Numbered from the stretch's first letter, positions 8,264 through 17,896 are shown. The stretch is 64,000 bases of DNA from Alphaproteobacteria bacterium (GCA_024742485.1 JANSYK010000003.1:372001-436000); one strand, 5' to 3'. Notes: generated by a model not told the origin, from the sequence alone. Made by a program: numbers and translations.

Positions 8264-8278
8264 TGACGTTTACGTAAA
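8264..8278. promoter_or_regulatory. Candidate MerR/LiuR-like operator upstream of the acyl-CoA dehydrogenase
   Basis: TGACG is followed by TTTACGTAAA, a perfect 10-bp palindrome (8269-8278), about 90 bp before the dehydrogenase start. Palindromes of the TTTACGTAAA kind are known upstream of branched-chain and fatty acid catabolism genes as sites for LiuR, a MerR-family regulator, in Alphaproteobacteria. A second partly matching block (TTACGCCGTAA) follows at 8284-8294. The identity of the regulator is inference; no liuR gene is in the window. Confidence 0.4.
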
Positions 8279-8365
8279 AATAACTTACGCCGTAACCGGT
8301 CGCCAGGGGCGTATCCCGCCCTCGCATCCATGTCGAGATTCACATATTTTGGGAGTTGCCGAACC

Positions 8366-10159
8366 ATGTATCGTGCCCCGGTCGAAGACATCGCATTCAC
8401 GCTGAAACATATTGCCGGGCTTCAGGCGGCGCTGGACAATGGTGCGCTGGGTGATCTGTCGGATGACCTCGTCGACGCCATCCTGACCGAAGCTGGTCGG
8501 TTTGCATCTGAGGAAATAGCACCGCTTGGTGCGAACGGGGAAGCCGGCACACCGCTCAAGGACGGGCAGGTCACAACGCCGGATGGCTGGCGGGACCTGT
8601 ATCGGAATTGGATTGACGGTGGCTGGAATGGTCTGACCGGTGCGCCCGATTTCGGCGGGCAGGGGCTTCCGACAATGCTTTCGGCTGCCGCCAACGAAAT
8701 GTGGAACGCCAGTTCGATGGCTTTCAGCCTATGCTCTCTTTTGACAATGGGAGCCGTCGAGGCGGTTGAAAAACACGGTTCGGACGAGATGAAGGAAAAA
8801 TATCTCGCCAAGATGATATCTGGGGAATGGTCGGGCACAATGAATCTGACGGAACCGCAGGCCGGGTCCGATCTGAACGCCCTGAAGTCGCGTGCCGAGC
8901 CCAATGGCGATGGATCCTATCGCATTTTCGGTCAGAAGATATTCATCACCTATGGCGAGCACGATTTCACCGACAACATCCTGCACCTCGTGCTGGCGCG
9001 GCTGCCCGATGCACCGGCTGGCACGCGCGGGATTTCGCTGTTTCTGGTGCCGAAATTCCTTGTCAACGATGATGGCAGTCTTGGTGGCCGTAACGACCTG
9101 TTCTGCAACGGTGTCGAGCACAAGCTCGGTATCCATGGTTCGCCGACCTGCACGATGATTTACGGCGACGGAAAATTCGGTGACACGCCGGGCGCCATCG
9201 GCTGGCTGATTGGCGAGGAAAACAAGGGCCTGGCCTGCATGTTCACGATGATGAACAATGCGCGCCTGATCGTCGGAATCCAGGGTGTCGCCGTGGCGGA
9301 TGCCGCCTGTCAAAAGGCCTTGGCCTATGCCAATGACCGCACCCAGGGTCGGGCGCCGGGTTGGACCGGCGAGGGGATGAGCCCGATCATCGAACATCCC
9401 GATATCCAGCGTAGTCTGCTGACGATGAAGGCCATGACGCAGGCATCGCGTTCGATCGCCTATTGCTGCGCCCACGCCATCGACATGACGGACCATGCCG
9501 AAGCCCAGGGTGACGAGACCGCCGCCCGCCATTGGCGCGAGCGCGCCAATCTGCTGACGCCGATTGCCAAGGCCTTTTCCTCCGACATCGGTGTGGATGT
9601 TGCGTCTCTGGGTGTACAGATTCATGGCGGCATGGGATTCATCGAGGAAACCGGCGCTGCCGCGCTCTTGCGGGACGCTCGGATCGCTCCGATCTATGAG
9701 GGCACCAACGGCATTCAGGCGATTGATCTTGTCATGCGTAAACTGCCGCAATCGGGCGGTGAACATGTTGCCGGCTATATTGGCGAACTGAGGGATATTG
9801 CTGCCGAGGTCTCCAAGCGCAACACTGCTGAATTCGGCGCGACCGCGGCAAAACTCGACGCGGCTCTGGCCGATCTTGAAGAAGCGACCGCCTGGCAATT
9901 GCAGGCACTGGAGAAAGGCGAAATTGGCCAGGCGCTCTCCGGCGCGACCCCCTATCAACGGCTTTTCGGGTTGACCGCGGGTGCGGTCTATCTCGCCAAG
10001 GGCGCCCTGGTGGAGACGGGAGATGCGGCTGACGAGGGTCGTATTGCCCTGTGCCGCTTCTGTGCTGAAAACCTGCTGGGCGAAGCAGCAGCACTGCGCG
10101 AGGCCGTTACAATGGGTGCCGACAGTCTGATGGCGGGACGAAAGGCGCTGGCAAGCTAG
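8366..10159 (+). CDS. Acyl-CoA dehydrogenase with C-terminal extension (FadE/DmdC-like)
   Basis: 597 residues, the long acyl-CoA dehydrogenase type with an extra C-terminal domain after the usual 400 residues. Seen: MYRAPVEDIAFTLKHIAGL at the start, MNLTEPQAGSDLNALKSRAE for flavin binding, the GVQIHGGMGFIEETG block and RIAPIYEGTNGIQAIDL, which carries the catalytic Glu just before GTNG. The enzyme oxidises an acyl-CoA to the 2-enoyl-CoA and feeds electrons to ETF. The family includes DmdC (methylmercaptopropionyl-CoA dehydrogenase), but many members act on ordinary fatty acyl-CoA. The ATG at 8366 has GGGAG ten bases upstream. It is followed by an enoyl-CoA hydratase 25 bp downstream, which takes the product. 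Confidence 0.9.
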   Translation: MYRAPVEDIAFTLKHIAGLQAALDNGALGDLSDDLVDAILTEAGRFASEEIAPLGANGEAGTPLKDGQVTTPDGWRDLYRNWIDGGWNGLTGAPDFGGQGLPTMLSAAANEMWNASSMAFSLCSLLTMGAVEAVEKHGSDEMKEKYLAKMISGEWSGTMNLTEPQAGSDLNALKSRAEPNGDGSYRIFGQKIFITYGEHDFTDNILHLVLARLPDAPAGTRGISLFLVPKFLVNDDGSLGGRNDLFCNGVEHKLGIHGSPTCTMIYGDGKFGDTPGAIGWLIGEENKGLACMFTMMNNARLIVGIQGVAVADAACQKALAYANDRTQGRAPGWTGEGMSPIIEHPDIQRSLLTMKAMTQASRSIAYCCAHAIDMTDHAEAQGDETAARHWRERANLLTPIAKAFSSDIGVDVASLGVQIHGGMGFIEETGAAALLRDARIAPIYEGTNGIQAIDLVMRKLPQSGGEHVAGYIGELRDIAAEVSKRNTAEFGATAAKLDAALADLEEATAWQLQALEKGEIGQALSGATPYQRLFGLTAGAVYLAKGALVETGDAADEGRIALCRFCAENLLGEAAALREAVTMGADSLMAGRKALAS

Positions 10160-10184
10160 CCGGCCCGATAGAAGGAATTCAAGC

Positions 10185-10952
10185 ATGAGTGATCATATCC
10201 TCGTCGAACAGCCGTCGGACCAGGGCGGTGCCGTGCAGGTGATCCGCTTCAATCGGCCGGACAAGAAGAATGCCATTACCCAGGACATGTATGCGACGAT
10301 GGTCGAGGCGCTCCAGTCCGGTGACGCGGATAACAACGTGCGCGTTCATGTTTTCCTGGGAACGGCGGAATGTTTCACCAGCGGCAACGATCTGCAGGAC
10401 TTCCTGAGTTACGCCATCACAGGGCGCATGTCGGAAGGACATGTCGGTCAATTTCTCAAGCAATTGGCAATGGCAAAGAAACCGATGATTGCCGGCGTCG
10501 ATGGACTGGCCATCGGTATCGGCACCACAATGCAATTGCATTGTGACCTGACCTTCGCATCACCACGATCGCAGTTTCGCACACCCTTTGTCGATCTCGG
10601 CCTGGTGCCCGAGGCCGGCTCAAGCCTGCTGGGACCTGCCATCATGGGCCATCAGCGTGCATTCGCCCTGTTGGCCGCCGGGACCGGCTTTTCGGCCAAA
10701 GAGGCCTGTGAAGCCGGGCTGGTTTACAAGGTGGTTTCGGTTGAAGATCTGGAACAGCAAACCATGGCAGCCGCCGCTGACATCGCCGCCAAGCCGCCGC
10801 AGGCCATTCAGATCGCCCGTGATTTGCTGCGAAGCGGAGAGCGCGATGCGGTTTTGCAGCGTATCGAAAAGGAGACAGCACTGTTTTCGGAACGTCTGAC
10901 GTCACCGGAAGCCAGAGCAGCCTTTGAAGCTTTCATGGCGCGAAAGAAGTAA
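10185..10952 (+). CDS. Enoyl-CoA hydratase/isomerase family protein
   Basis: 255 residues of the crotonase fold. Seen: FNRPDKKNAITQDMYATM near the N-terminus, the oxyanion-hole segment ECFTSGNDLQDFL, and the second part GVDGLAIGIGTTMQLHCDL. The catalytic Glu position falls in LGLVPEAGSSLLGPAIMG. Together with the dehydrogenase before it, the enzyme would hydrate or isomerise a 2-enoyl-CoA in beta-oxidation. GAAGGA lies seven bases before the ATG. The C-terminus ends AFEAFMARKK, a common crotonase tail. The exact acyl chain cannot be told. Confidence 0.9.
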   Translation: MSDHILVEQPSDQGGAVQVIRFNRPDKKNAITQDMYATMVEALQSGDADNNVRVHVFLGTAECFTSGNDLQDFLSYAITGRMSEGHVGQFLKQLAMAKKPMIAGVDGLAIGIGTTMQLHCDLTFASPRSQFRTPFVDLGLVPEAGSSLLGPAIMGHQRAFALLAAGTGFSAKEACEAGLVYKVVSVEDLEQQTMAAAADIAAKPPQAIQIARDLLRSGERDAVLQRIEKETALFSERLTSPEARAAFEAFMARKK

Positions 10953-10956
10953 CCAT

Positions 10957-12195
10957 TCATCGCTCCAGAAGGGCAACGGCCTCGACATGCGGCGACCACA
11001 GGAACTGGTCGATCGGCGTAACGGACCGGATCTGAAATCCGCCATCGATCAGAATACGCAGGTCCCGCGCCAGGGTTGCCGGGTTGCATGACACTGCGGC
11101 AATTTTCTTAACCGTCGAGTTGGCGAGTTCCGTCGATTGCGCATCGGCGCCGGCCCGAGGCGGATCGAATACGGCACCGCCGAAACCCTTGAGTTCACTG
11201 ACGCGCATTGGGCGCCGGAAAAGGTCCCGGCGTTCAGTGGTCACCGGTTTGAGGCCGTGATGGTGCCGCGCTGCGTGATCGAGCGCTGCCAGCGCCGGTC
11301 CGTCGTTCTCGATCGCATGGATGGTTGCACCCTTCGCAAGAGGCAAGGTGAAGGTGCCACAACCCGAAAACAGATCGACCGTTCTTTTGAGGCCGGCAAG
11401 GTGGCTTGAAACCAGCGCCGTCATGGCTGATTGAGCGTCTCTGCACGCTTGAACGAACGCGCCCGATGGCGGTACGACGGATACCCCGGAGAGATCCAAT
11501 GCCGGTTTTTGACGTTCGATGAGAATTTCATCGGTGAGCGACAGCCGGGCAAGGCCGATTTCGGTGGCCACTTGGATTGCCGATTGCCGCATTTTCTCCG
11601 GAAGGTACTTTTGCTGCACCGTGACGTCCAGTCCGGACAGAGTTTCGAGCACGCTGATCCGGAAGGGTTTTGTGTCGGCTGACAGATGCTGTGCGAGCGC
11701 CTTCAACGCTCCCAGCTTTTGCTCGATGGCCGGAACAAGGATCGGACAGGTGTCGACGGGTATGATCCGGTGTGTGGCAGCCTGGTTGAAACCAAGGACG
11801 ATACCTTGCACTGTCTTTCGTGCCGAAAACACAGCCCGCCGCCGCGAACCCGGCCGACAGCGCACCAGAGGTTCAACATTTGCCTTGATGCCGCGCGTGG
11901 CCAGCGCATCGACCACCCGTTGGCGTTTCCAGGTTTCGTAGTCGGTTTGCCGCATATGCTGGAGAGAGCAACCGCCGCACTGTACGCCGTGCGGTCCGAA
12001 GTGAGGGCAGGGCGGCTTGACCCGCGCAGGAGCCGGCTTTTCCACCGTAATTAAATGGCCACGACTTTTGTCGACTTCGGCGGATACCAATTCCCCGGGA
12101 AGGGTGAAAGGGACATAGACGGCCCCATGATCGGTGTCGGCAATACCATCACCCTGTGCACCGAGGCGATCAATCAGGACGTTCTGTGTGTTCAT
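10957..12195 (-). CDS. Class I SAM-dependent RNA methyltransferase, TrmA/RlmD (RumA) family
   Basis: 412 residues. An N-terminal TRAM-like barrel (about 1-60) precedes a HFGPHGVQCGGCSLQHM segment with the cysteines that hold a 4Fe-4S cluster in RumA-type enzymes. The methyltransferase domain shows TVDLFSGCGTFTLPLA near residue 270 and the catalytic SCNPATLARDL block near 370, with the nucleophile Cys in AVSCNPATL. These enzymes make 5-methyluridine in 23S rRNA or tRNA. Which uridine is modified cannot be decided. The start overlaps the stop of tlyA by four bases (ATGA), so the two RNA methyltransferases form one operon. Confidence 0.88.
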   Translation of the reverse strand: MNTQNVLIDRLGAQGDGIADTDHGAVYVPFTLPGELVSAEVDKSRGHLITVEKPAPARVKPPCPHFGPHGVQCGGCSLQHMRQTDYETWKRQRVVDALATRGIKANVEPLVRCRPGSRRRAVFSARKTVQGIVLGFNQAATHRIIPVDTCPILVPAIEQKLGALKALAQHLSADTKPFRISVLETLSGLDVTVQQKYLPEKMRQSAIQVATEIGLARLSLTDEILIERQKPALDLSGVSVVPPSGAFVQACRDAQSAMTALVSSHLAGLKRTVDLFSGCGTFTLPLAKGATIHAIENDGPALAALDHAARHHHGLKPVTTERRDLFRRPMRVSELKGFGGAVFDPPRAGADAQSTELANSTVKKIAAVSCNPATLARDLRILIDGGFQIRSVTPIDQFLWSPHVEAVALLER

Positions 12196-12962
12196 TGGAT
12201 CGCCTTTACGCCTCCGAGCAGGAATTCACGATTGCCGTCGGCGCCTTCCAGCGGTGACGGACAATGGCCAAGGCTTGACCAGTCCGGTTGGTGCGAAAGC
12301 CAATCGGCAAGGTCGTCCGCGACGGATATGCCGATCATCGGGTCCTGGATGATGCCGTTTTTACCGATCGCATCACGGCCTGCCTCGAATTGCGGCTTGA
12401 CCAGTAGCACACAAAAACACCCGGGTGCGGCCAGTTCAAGCGCTGGAGGAAGGGCAAGTTTCAGCGATATGAAGCTGACATCGCTTACGAGGACTTGGAT
12501 AGTGCGTCCACTGGTGAGATCGACCGGAAGGGAGCGGGCGTTAACACCCTCAAAACTGTCGACACGGTTGTCGGTGACAAGGGACGCGTGCAATTGACCA
12601 TGTCCGACATCGATGGCGGTGACATGAGCTGCGCCACGTTCCAACAGAACCTGTGTGAAACCGCCGGTGGAAGCACCGATATCCAGCGCATCAAGACGCA
12701 TCGGATCAAAGCCGAAATGGTCCAGACCGGCTTTCAGCTTGAGCGCAGCGCGGGAAACATAACGAAGAGCGTCATCTGTAATGTCGACCACATCTTCCGG
12801 GCTGAACCGGGCGCCGGGTTTTGTCACGACCTGCCCATTGACCCGGACGCTGCCGCGCGCGATCGCATCACGCGCCCGTGCGCGCGTCGGGAATCTGCCG
12901 GTGGACGCCAGCAGGACGTCAAGGCGGGTTCGCTCGGCATTGTATTGCGATGGAGATGCCAT
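12192..12962 (-). CDS. tlyA: TlyA family rRNA (cytidine-2'-O)-methyltransferase
   Basis: 256 residues. An S4 RNA-binding domain occupies about residues 10-70 (TRLDVLLASTGRFPTRARAR, then GSVRVNGQVVTKPG). A FtsJ-like methyltransferase domain follows with DALDIGASTGGFTQVLLERG for SAM and a later VSDVSFISLKLALPP block with the catalytic Asp. TlyA methylates cytidines in 16S and 23S rRNA; old names call it a haemolysin. It is the first gene of a two-gene operon with the uridine methyltransferase. In rhizobia it usually follows dxs, as it does here with a small secreted protein gene between. Confidence 0.9.
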   Translation of the reverse strand: MASPSQYNAERTRLDVLLASTGRFPTRARARDAIARGSVRVNGQVVTKPGARFSPEDVVDITDDALRYVSRAALKLKAGLDHFGFDPMRLDALDIGASTGGFTQVLLERGAAHVTAIDVGHGQLHASLVTDNRVDSFEGVNARSLPVDLTSGRTIQVLVSDVSFISLKLALPPALELAAPGCFCVLLVKPQFEAGRDAIGKNGIIQDPMIGISVADDLADWLSHQPDWSSLGHCPSPLEGADGNREFLLGGVKAIQ

Positions 12963-13004
12963 GGGACCTCATGACCTCTCAACGCAAGGTGAGCAAGAAG
13001 TTTA

Positions 13005-13316
13005 TTACTCAAACGCGGTCAAAATGGCCTGAAAGCTGCTGACCCTTGGTGCCGGGCGATCGTAGGGCGTCGAATCCAGCGTGCCCTGTTTCACGCTCCG
13101 GGCCTCGACGGGCGGAAACAGCACATGCGGTTCATCGAGTGCATGCGCGCCGCGAATTTGCCCCATTTTGGAGGAGACGATGGCGATAACCGCCTGTTCG
13201 ATTTTCTTGTCGTATTTTTGCCCTGCAGCGGCTGTCCCGGCAGTGAAACCAAGACAAAGGGCCGCGAGCGCTGTGGCACTCGTTACAATTTTCCACACAG
13301 TAAATGATCCCCGCAT
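13005..13316 (-). CDS. Small hypothetical secreted protein
   Basis: 103 residues. The N-terminus is a clear signal peptide: a short basic start, then VTSATALAALCLGFTAGTAA and cleavage near AAAGQKYD. The mature part of about 75 residues has a Lys/Glu-rich helix (KYDKKIEQAVIAIVSSKMG), then RGAHALDEPHVLFPPVEAR and a Pro/Ser-rich end. No known domain was recognised. The ATG at 13316 is chosen over a TTG one codon upstream; no strong ribosome-binding site is visible. It lies between dxs and tlyA on the same strand, separated by 94 bp from dxs. Coding potential is supported by the coherent signal peptide and lack of a competing frame. Confidence 0.6.
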   Translation of the reverse strand: MRGSFTVWKIVTSATALAALCLGFTAGTAAAGQKYDKKIEQAVIAIVSSKMGQIRGAHALDEPHVLFPPVEARSVKQGTLDSTPYDRPAPRVSSFQAILTAFE

Positions 13317-13410
13317 CAACTGAGGGAAATCTTATCAAATGCGCAGGCATGTGTGCGTGAAAGGTTTTATTAACCTTAACACGTTCTCATAAGTGATTGA
13401 TTTATATGAA

Positions 13411-15333
13411 TCAGGCTTGCGTTGTCGTCGACAGGATGTTCGTTGTACCGAGCGCCTGGAACACCGCGTCGACGATCCCCTTTCGATCAAGTCCCGCGCG
13501 GATATACATGGCTTCCGGCTTCGCCTGATCCATGAATATATCGGGAATCACGAGGGGACGGACCTTCAGGCCATTGTCCAGCAATCCTTGATGGGCAAGA
13601 TATTGCATGACGTGCGAGCCAAAGCCGCCGACCGCGCCTTCCTCGACGGTGAGCAGCACCTCATGATGGCGCGCGAGTTGCCGGATCAGATCAGTATCCA
13701 GCGGTTTGGCGAAGCGGGCATCGGCAACGGTGGTCGACAGTCCCGCCGCGTCCAGATCTTCAGCGGCAAGCTGGCATTCCGCAAGCCGTGTCCCAAAGGA
13801 CAGGAGAGCGATCTTGCTGCCTTCCTTGACGATGCGGCCCTTGCCTATTTCAAGGATCGCCCCACGTTCAGGCATCTCCACACCAACACCTTCACCGCGA
13901 GGATACCGGAAGGAAATCGGCCCGTCATCATAGGCCGCCGCGGTTCTGACCATATGTTTCAGCTCCGCCTCGTCAGCGGCGGCCATGACGGTAAAACCGG
14001 GCAGGGTGGCCAGATAGGTCGTGTCGAATGATCCGGCATGGGTCGGCCCGTCGGCACCGACAAACCCGGCCCGGTCGATCGGAAACCGAACGGGCAATCC
14101 CTGGATCGCAACATCATGCACCACCTGATCATAGGCCCGCTGGAGGAAGGTGGAGTAGATCGCCGCAAAAGGCTTTAATCCCTCCGAGGCCATCCCTGCG
14201 GCAAATGTAACCGCATGCTGCTCGGCAATGCCGACATCGAAACAGCGTTCGGGGTAGGTCTCGTTGAAGAGGCTAAGCCCCGTTCCATCCGGCATCGCGG
14301 CGGTCACGGCAATGATTTTTTCATCGTGGCCGGCTTCCTGAACCAGCGCTTCGGCAAACACCCGGGTGTAGCTCGGCGCGTTCGGCGTCGCCTTTGCCTG
14401 TGTCCCGGTTATGACATCGAATTTAGAAACGCCATGGTATTTATCCGCCGCAGCCTCGGCAGGAGGATATCCCTTGCCCTTCTGGGTCACCACGTGAATG
14501 AGCACCGGACCTTGAGAATTGTCGCGGACATTGCGCAGGACCGGCAAGAGGTGATCGAAGCTGTGTCCGTCGATCGGGCCGATGTGGTAAAATCCCAGTT
14601 CTTCAAACAAGGTACCGCCGGTGACATAACCGCGCGCATGTTCGACCGCGCGGGTAATCGCCCGGTCGACCGTCTTTCCAAGATAAGCTGTCAGTTTCTT
14701 GCCGAACTCGCGCATGCCCATATAGGTCCTGCCTGAGGCAAGCCGGGCCAGATAGGCGCTCATCGCACCGGTGGGCGGCGCAATGGACATGTCATTGTCA
14801 TTGAGGATGACGATCAGCCGTGCATCCAGAGCGCCCGCATTGTTGAGCGCCTCATAGGCCATTCCGGCGGACATGGCGCCGTCACCGATCACGGCAATGA
14901 CATTGCGCGGCGTCTCCATCATCTCGCTGGCGACGGCCATGCCGAGGCCGGCCGATATCGACGTCGATGAATGTGCCGCGCCAAAAGGGTCATATTCGCT
15001 TTCAGCGCGCTTGGTGAAGCCCGAAAGACCATCTTCCTGGCGCAGAGTGCGGATTTGATCGCGTCTGCCGGTCAGGATCTTGTGCGGATAACACTGATGC
15101 CCGACATCGAAGATCAAACGGTCATTCGGGGTATCGAATACTTTGTGGATGGCCAGGGTCAGTTCGACGACGCCAAGGCCGGCACCAAGATGGCCGCCGG
15201 TAATGGAGACCGCATCGACCATTTCGGCGCGCAGCTCTTGTGCAACCTTCTGCATGTCCCGATCGTCGATGTCCCTCAAATCCACTGGAACCTGTATGCG
15301 GTCTAGGAGAGGGGTGTCGGGCCTGTCATTCAC
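13411..15333 (-). CDS. dxs: 1-Deoxy-D-xylulose-5-phosphate synthase
   Basis: 640 residues, the normal length. It condenses pyruvate and glyceraldehyde 3-phosphate with thiamine diphosphate, the first step of the MEP isoprenoid pathway and a source of precursor for thiamine and pyridoxal. Seen: [19 protein letters not shown] near residue 75, the TPP motif beginning [18 protein letters not shown] and ending in [22 protein letters not shown], and the transketolase middle part [18 protein letters not shown]. All catalytic blocks appear intact. xseB and a deacetylase lie upstream on the same strand, 167 bp away. Confidence 0.97.
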   Translation of the reverse strand: MNDRPDTPLLDRIQVPVDLRDIDDRDMQKVAQELRAEMVDAVSITGGHLGAGLGVVELTLAIHKVFDTPNDRLIFDVGHQCYPHKILTGRRDQIRTLRQEDGLSGFTKRAESEYDPFGAAHSSTSISAGLGMAVASEMMETPRNVIAVIGDGAMSAGMAYEALNNAGALDARLIVILNDNDMSIAPPTGAMSAYLARLASGRTYMGMREFGKKLTAYLGKTVDRAITRAVEHARGYVTGGTLFEELGFYHIGPIDGHSFDHLLPVLRNVRDNSQGPVLIHVVTQKGKGYPPAEAAADKYHGVSKFDVITGTQAKATPNAPSYTRVFAEALVQEAGHDEKIIAVTAAMPDGTGLSLFNETYPERCFDVGIAEQHAVTFAAGMASEGLKPFAAIYSTFLQRAYDQVVHDVAIQGLPVRFPIDRAGFVGADGPTHAGSFDTTYLATLPGFTVMAAADEAELKHMVRTAAAYDDGPISFRYPRGEGVGVEMPERGAILEIGKGRIVKEGSKIALLSFGTRLAECQLAAEDLDAAGLSTTVADARFAKPLDTDLIRQLARHHEVLLTVEEGAVGGFGSHVMQYLAHQGLLDNGLKVRPLVIPDIFMDQAKPEAMYIRAGLDRKGIVDAVFQALGTTNILSTTTQA

Positions 15334-15500
15334 GTCTGAGATGCTTTCATTGTTCTTGACGTCCGCTCAGGGACACCGGAAACCATAACTATTGCTCTTT
15401 GGAGGTAATGCAAGAGCGCCGCGCGACATAGCACCGGTTTCCAGGCTTTCCGGTGACAAATAGATCACAGGAGCCAAGGGATGGCGAATACCGTTCCGCA

Positions 15501-15761
15501 TCACTGACCTGAATCCAGTGGCTCGGTCCCTTGAACGTTACCGGCACGGTCAAGCCGTATTTTCTCGATCCGGTCTTCCGCCGCCTTCAGCAGTTTCTCG
15601 CAATGGCTCTTGAGGGCTTCACCGCGTTCATAGATCTCGATCGACTTGTTGAGGGGAACGTCACCGGTTTCCAGGCTCGCAACGATCTTTTCCAGTTGCT
15701 CGAGAGCCTGTTCAAAGCTCATGGCGGCAAGATCATCGGTCTTGGCTGATTTGTCGCTCAT
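15501..15761 (-). CDS. xseB: Exodeoxyribonuclease VII small subunit
   Basis: 86 residues, typical XseB size. The core [20 protein letters not shown] and [19 protein letters not shown] give the two-helix coiled hairpin of the family. It binds XseA and forms the exonuclease VII that degrades single-stranded DNA. xseA is not in the window. The gene starts 5 bp after the stop of the deacetylase gene and stands before dxs, an order common in Proteobacteria. Confidence 0.95.
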   Translation of the reverse strand: MSDKSAKTDDLAAMSFEQALEQLEKIVASLETGDVPLNKSIEIYERGEALKSHCEKLLKAAEDRIEKIRLDRAGNVQGTEPLDSGQ

Positions 15762-15766
15762 TTTTC

Positions 15767-16693
15767 CTACCCTCTCATCAGGCGCTGTACATGTGCTGTA
15801 GCCGATTCGGCCAACCCCACGAGATCATATCCCCCCTCCAGCACGCTGACGAGACGATTGTCACAACTTTGCGCGACGATGTCCATCAGCTTGCCGGTTG
15901 CCCAATCAAAATCGTCCTCGGTCAGATTGATCTGCGCCAGCGGGTCGCGATGATGCGCATCGAAGCCGGCGGAAATGAGAACAAGGTCCGGTTTCAGATT
16001 GTCCAGCGCAGGCAGAATTCGCGAGCGAAAGGCTTCGCGGAAATGGTCGCTGCCAACGTGAGGTGAAAGCGGCGCATTGACGATGTTGCCGGCCCCGGTT
16101 TCGTTCTTTGCGCCGGTGCCGGGGAACAAGGGCATCTGATGGCTGGAAAGATAGTGGACGGTTGGATCCTGCCAGAAGATATCCTGTGTTCCGTTCCCGT
16201 GATGAACGTCCCAGTCGATGATGGCAATGCGTTCCGCGCCATGGATTCTTTGCGCATGCCGTGCTGCGATCGCCACGTGGTTGAAAAGGCAAAATCCCAT
16301 GGCCGTATGTGTCTCGGCATGGTGGCCAGGTGGCCGGGACGCAACGAATGCGTTGTCCGATTGGCCTGCAAAAACCGCATCCACCGCATCGATGACACCA
16401 CCAATGGCGGTCAGTGCAGCTTCGAAACTCTTCGGGCTTGCACTGGTATCGGCATCGATATGCGTCAGACCCGATTCCGGAATGGCTTTGCGAATTCGAT
16501 CCAGATACGCCTCGGGATGAACCAGAAGGATCACCTCCTCGTCCGCACGCGGCGCCTCGACCCTGTCGAGGTCACCGAAAGCCTCGCTGGCGAACGCTTT
16601 TTCGAGCGCAAGCAGCCGCTCGGGGCGTTCGGGATGGCCTTCCGGTGTCAGATGTTCAAGGTAGATCGGGTGGGTATAAAGGCGGGTTGTCAT
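15767..16693 (-). CDS. Histone deacetylase-like amidohydrolase
   Basis: 308 residues of the arginase/deacetylase fold. Seen: [20 protein letters not shown] at the start, the catalytic His pair in [19 protein letters not shown] (about 138-156) and zinc ligands in [15 protein letters not shown] and, further on, [14 protein letters not shown]. Bacterial relatives deacetylate acetylpolyamines or other small acetyl-amides; a few act on acetyl-lysine. All zinc ligands (Asp, His, Asp) appear present, so it should be active. It forms an operon with xseB (5 bp gap). The substrate is not known from sequence. Confidence 0.9.
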   Translation of the reverse strand: MTTRLYTHPIYLEHLTPEGHPERPERLLALEKAFASEAFGDLDRVEAPRADEEVILLVHPEAYLDRIRKAIPESGLTHIDADTSASPKSFEAALTAIGGVIDAVDAVFAGQSDNAFVASRPPGHHAETHTAMGFCLFNHVAIAARHAQRIHGAERIAIIDWDVHHGNGTQDIFWQDPTVHYLSSHQMPLFPGTGAKNETGAGNIVNAPLSPHVGSDHFREAFRSRILPALDNLKPDLVLISAGFDAHHRDPLAQINLTEDDFDWATGKLMDIVAQSCDNRLVSVLEGGYDLVGLAESATAHVQRLMRG

Positions 16694-16786
16694 GATTGAA
16701 CCTAATTCGTGCCTTTCGGGCCGACAACAGAAAGATTATTCGTATCCATCGGAATGTCGGCTCGTGAGATTCGGTCGTATGCGCAT

Positions 16787-17896
16787 CTAGCCGTCGACCA
16801 GAGTGGTTTTAGCAATGGCGATCCCAAAACCTTCGAGTCCGACATAGTGTCGTTTTCGCGAGGTGAACAGCTCAATGGACGAGATGCCGAGATCTTTGAG
16901 AATTTGTGCTCCCAGCCCGATTTCAAGCCATTCATTCTCCCGCATTTTGGCTTCATCATGGGATTCGCGCTGATCCGCAGCTGCCGCCCGGCCGCTGCCG
17001 AAGTTGCCAACACCAACCGAGCCCTCACGCAAGTAGACGATTATGCCACGGCCGCGTTCCGCGATCCGCTGCATGTGGTCGCCAATGGGTGGCGTTCGGC
17101 CGAAAACGTCTTCTACGACCGATTCGGGATGCAGGCGGACCGGGATATCGACACCGTCCCGTATGTCCCCGAACACAACGGCAATATGCTGCATGGGATC
17201 CCAGGGAAGGGAATAGGTGTGGACGGTTGCTGGTCCGTGGGGCGTATCGACGTCAAAGACCTCGCCCTTTTCAATCAGAGTTTCCTGGCGCTGCCGATAG
17301 GCGATGAGGTCGGCGACGGAAACCTGTTTGAGCCCGTGGGCGTTGGCGAATGCTTCCACCTGGGGGCCGCGCGTAACGGTACCGTCGTCATTGACCAATT
17401 CGCAGATGACACCGACGGGCGGGAGACCGGCAAGCCGGCATAGATCGACCGCGGCCTCGGTATGGCCGGACCGCATCAAGACGCCACCCTCACGGGCGAC
17501 GAGCGGAAAAATGTGACCGGGCCGCACAAAGTCGATAGCGCCGGCATTCGGATTGGCCAGGTTGCGGACTGTCAACGTTCTGTCGTCGGCCGAAATACCG
17601 GTTGTTGTCCCATGTCGGTAGTCGACGGACACGGTAAAGGCGGTCGCATGCGGCGCATCGTTTTCGGCCACCATGGCCGTCAGGTTCAGCCGCTTGGCTT
17701 CTGACCGTGGCATCGGGGTGCAGACAATCCCGGAGGTGTGGCGCACGATAAACGCCATGTTTTCCGGCGTGCAGTGTACCGCGGCAACAATCAGATCGCC
17801 TTCATTCTCGCGACCACCATCATCGGTAACCACAACGATTTCACCGGCCTCGAAGGCGCGGATTGCCTCGACAACCCGGGTCTGGTCATAGGACAT
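16787..17896 (-). CDS. ribB: 3,4-Dihydroxy-2-butanone-4-phosphate synthase with degenerate GTP cyclohydrolase II-like domain (RibBX type)
   Basis: 369 residues. The first 200 or so are RibB, with VVVTDDGGRENEGDLIVAA and RSGHTEAAVDLCRLAG, and should convert ribulose 5-phosphate to the four-carbon unit of riboflavin. The rest aligns by shape with GTP cyclohydrolase II (VRLHPESVVEDVFG, REGSVGVGNFG, LGISSIELFTS). The three cysteines that bind zinc in true RibA are missing: the Ser-Glu-Cys position reads PES and the Cys-Asp-Cys loop is replaced by PPIGDH. The second half is thus probably not a cyclohydrolase. This is the RibBX variant known in Proteobacteria. The ATG at 17896 is preferred over a TTG at 17911. 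aroC lies 25 bp upstream on the same strand. Confidence 0.92.
   Translation of the reverse strand: MSYDQTRVVEAIRAFEAGEIVVVTDDGGRENEGDLIVAAVHCTPENMAFIVRHTSGIVCTPMPRSEAKRLNLTAMVAENDAPHATAFTVSVDYRHGTTTGISADDRTLTVRNLANPNAGAIDFVRPGHIFPLVAREGGVLMRSGHTEAAVDLCRLAGLPPVGVICELVNDDGTVTRGPQVEAFANAHGLKQVSVADLIAYRQRQETLIEKGEVFDVDTPHGPATVHTYSLPWDPMQHIAVVFGDIRDGVDIPVRLHPESVVEDVFGRTPPIGDHMQRIAERGRGIIVYLREGSVGVGNFGSGRAAAADQRESHDEAKMRENEWLEIGLGAQILKDLGISSIELFTSRKRHYVGLEGFGIAIAKTTLVDG

Noticed and set aside
8729-10186. 485-codon minus-strand open frame opposite the acyl-CoA dehydrogenase
   Set aside because: Same reasoning: antisense to a clear dehydrogenase and low-complexity composition.
13361-13377. AAGGTT-TTATT-AACCTT stem beyond dxs
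   Set aside because: Weak AT-rich 6-bp stem without a T tract; cannot be told from chance.
15432-15677. A 16-base match (CACCGGTTTCCAGGCT) present at 15432-15447 and inside xseB at 15662-15677
   Set aside because: In 64 kb about one such chance repeat is expected, and the flanks do not match; no evidence for a mobile repeat.
16702-17028. 108-codon minus-strand frame around the end of ribB
   Set aside because: It overlaps the ribB C-terminus in another frame, has no family features and no ribosome-binding site.
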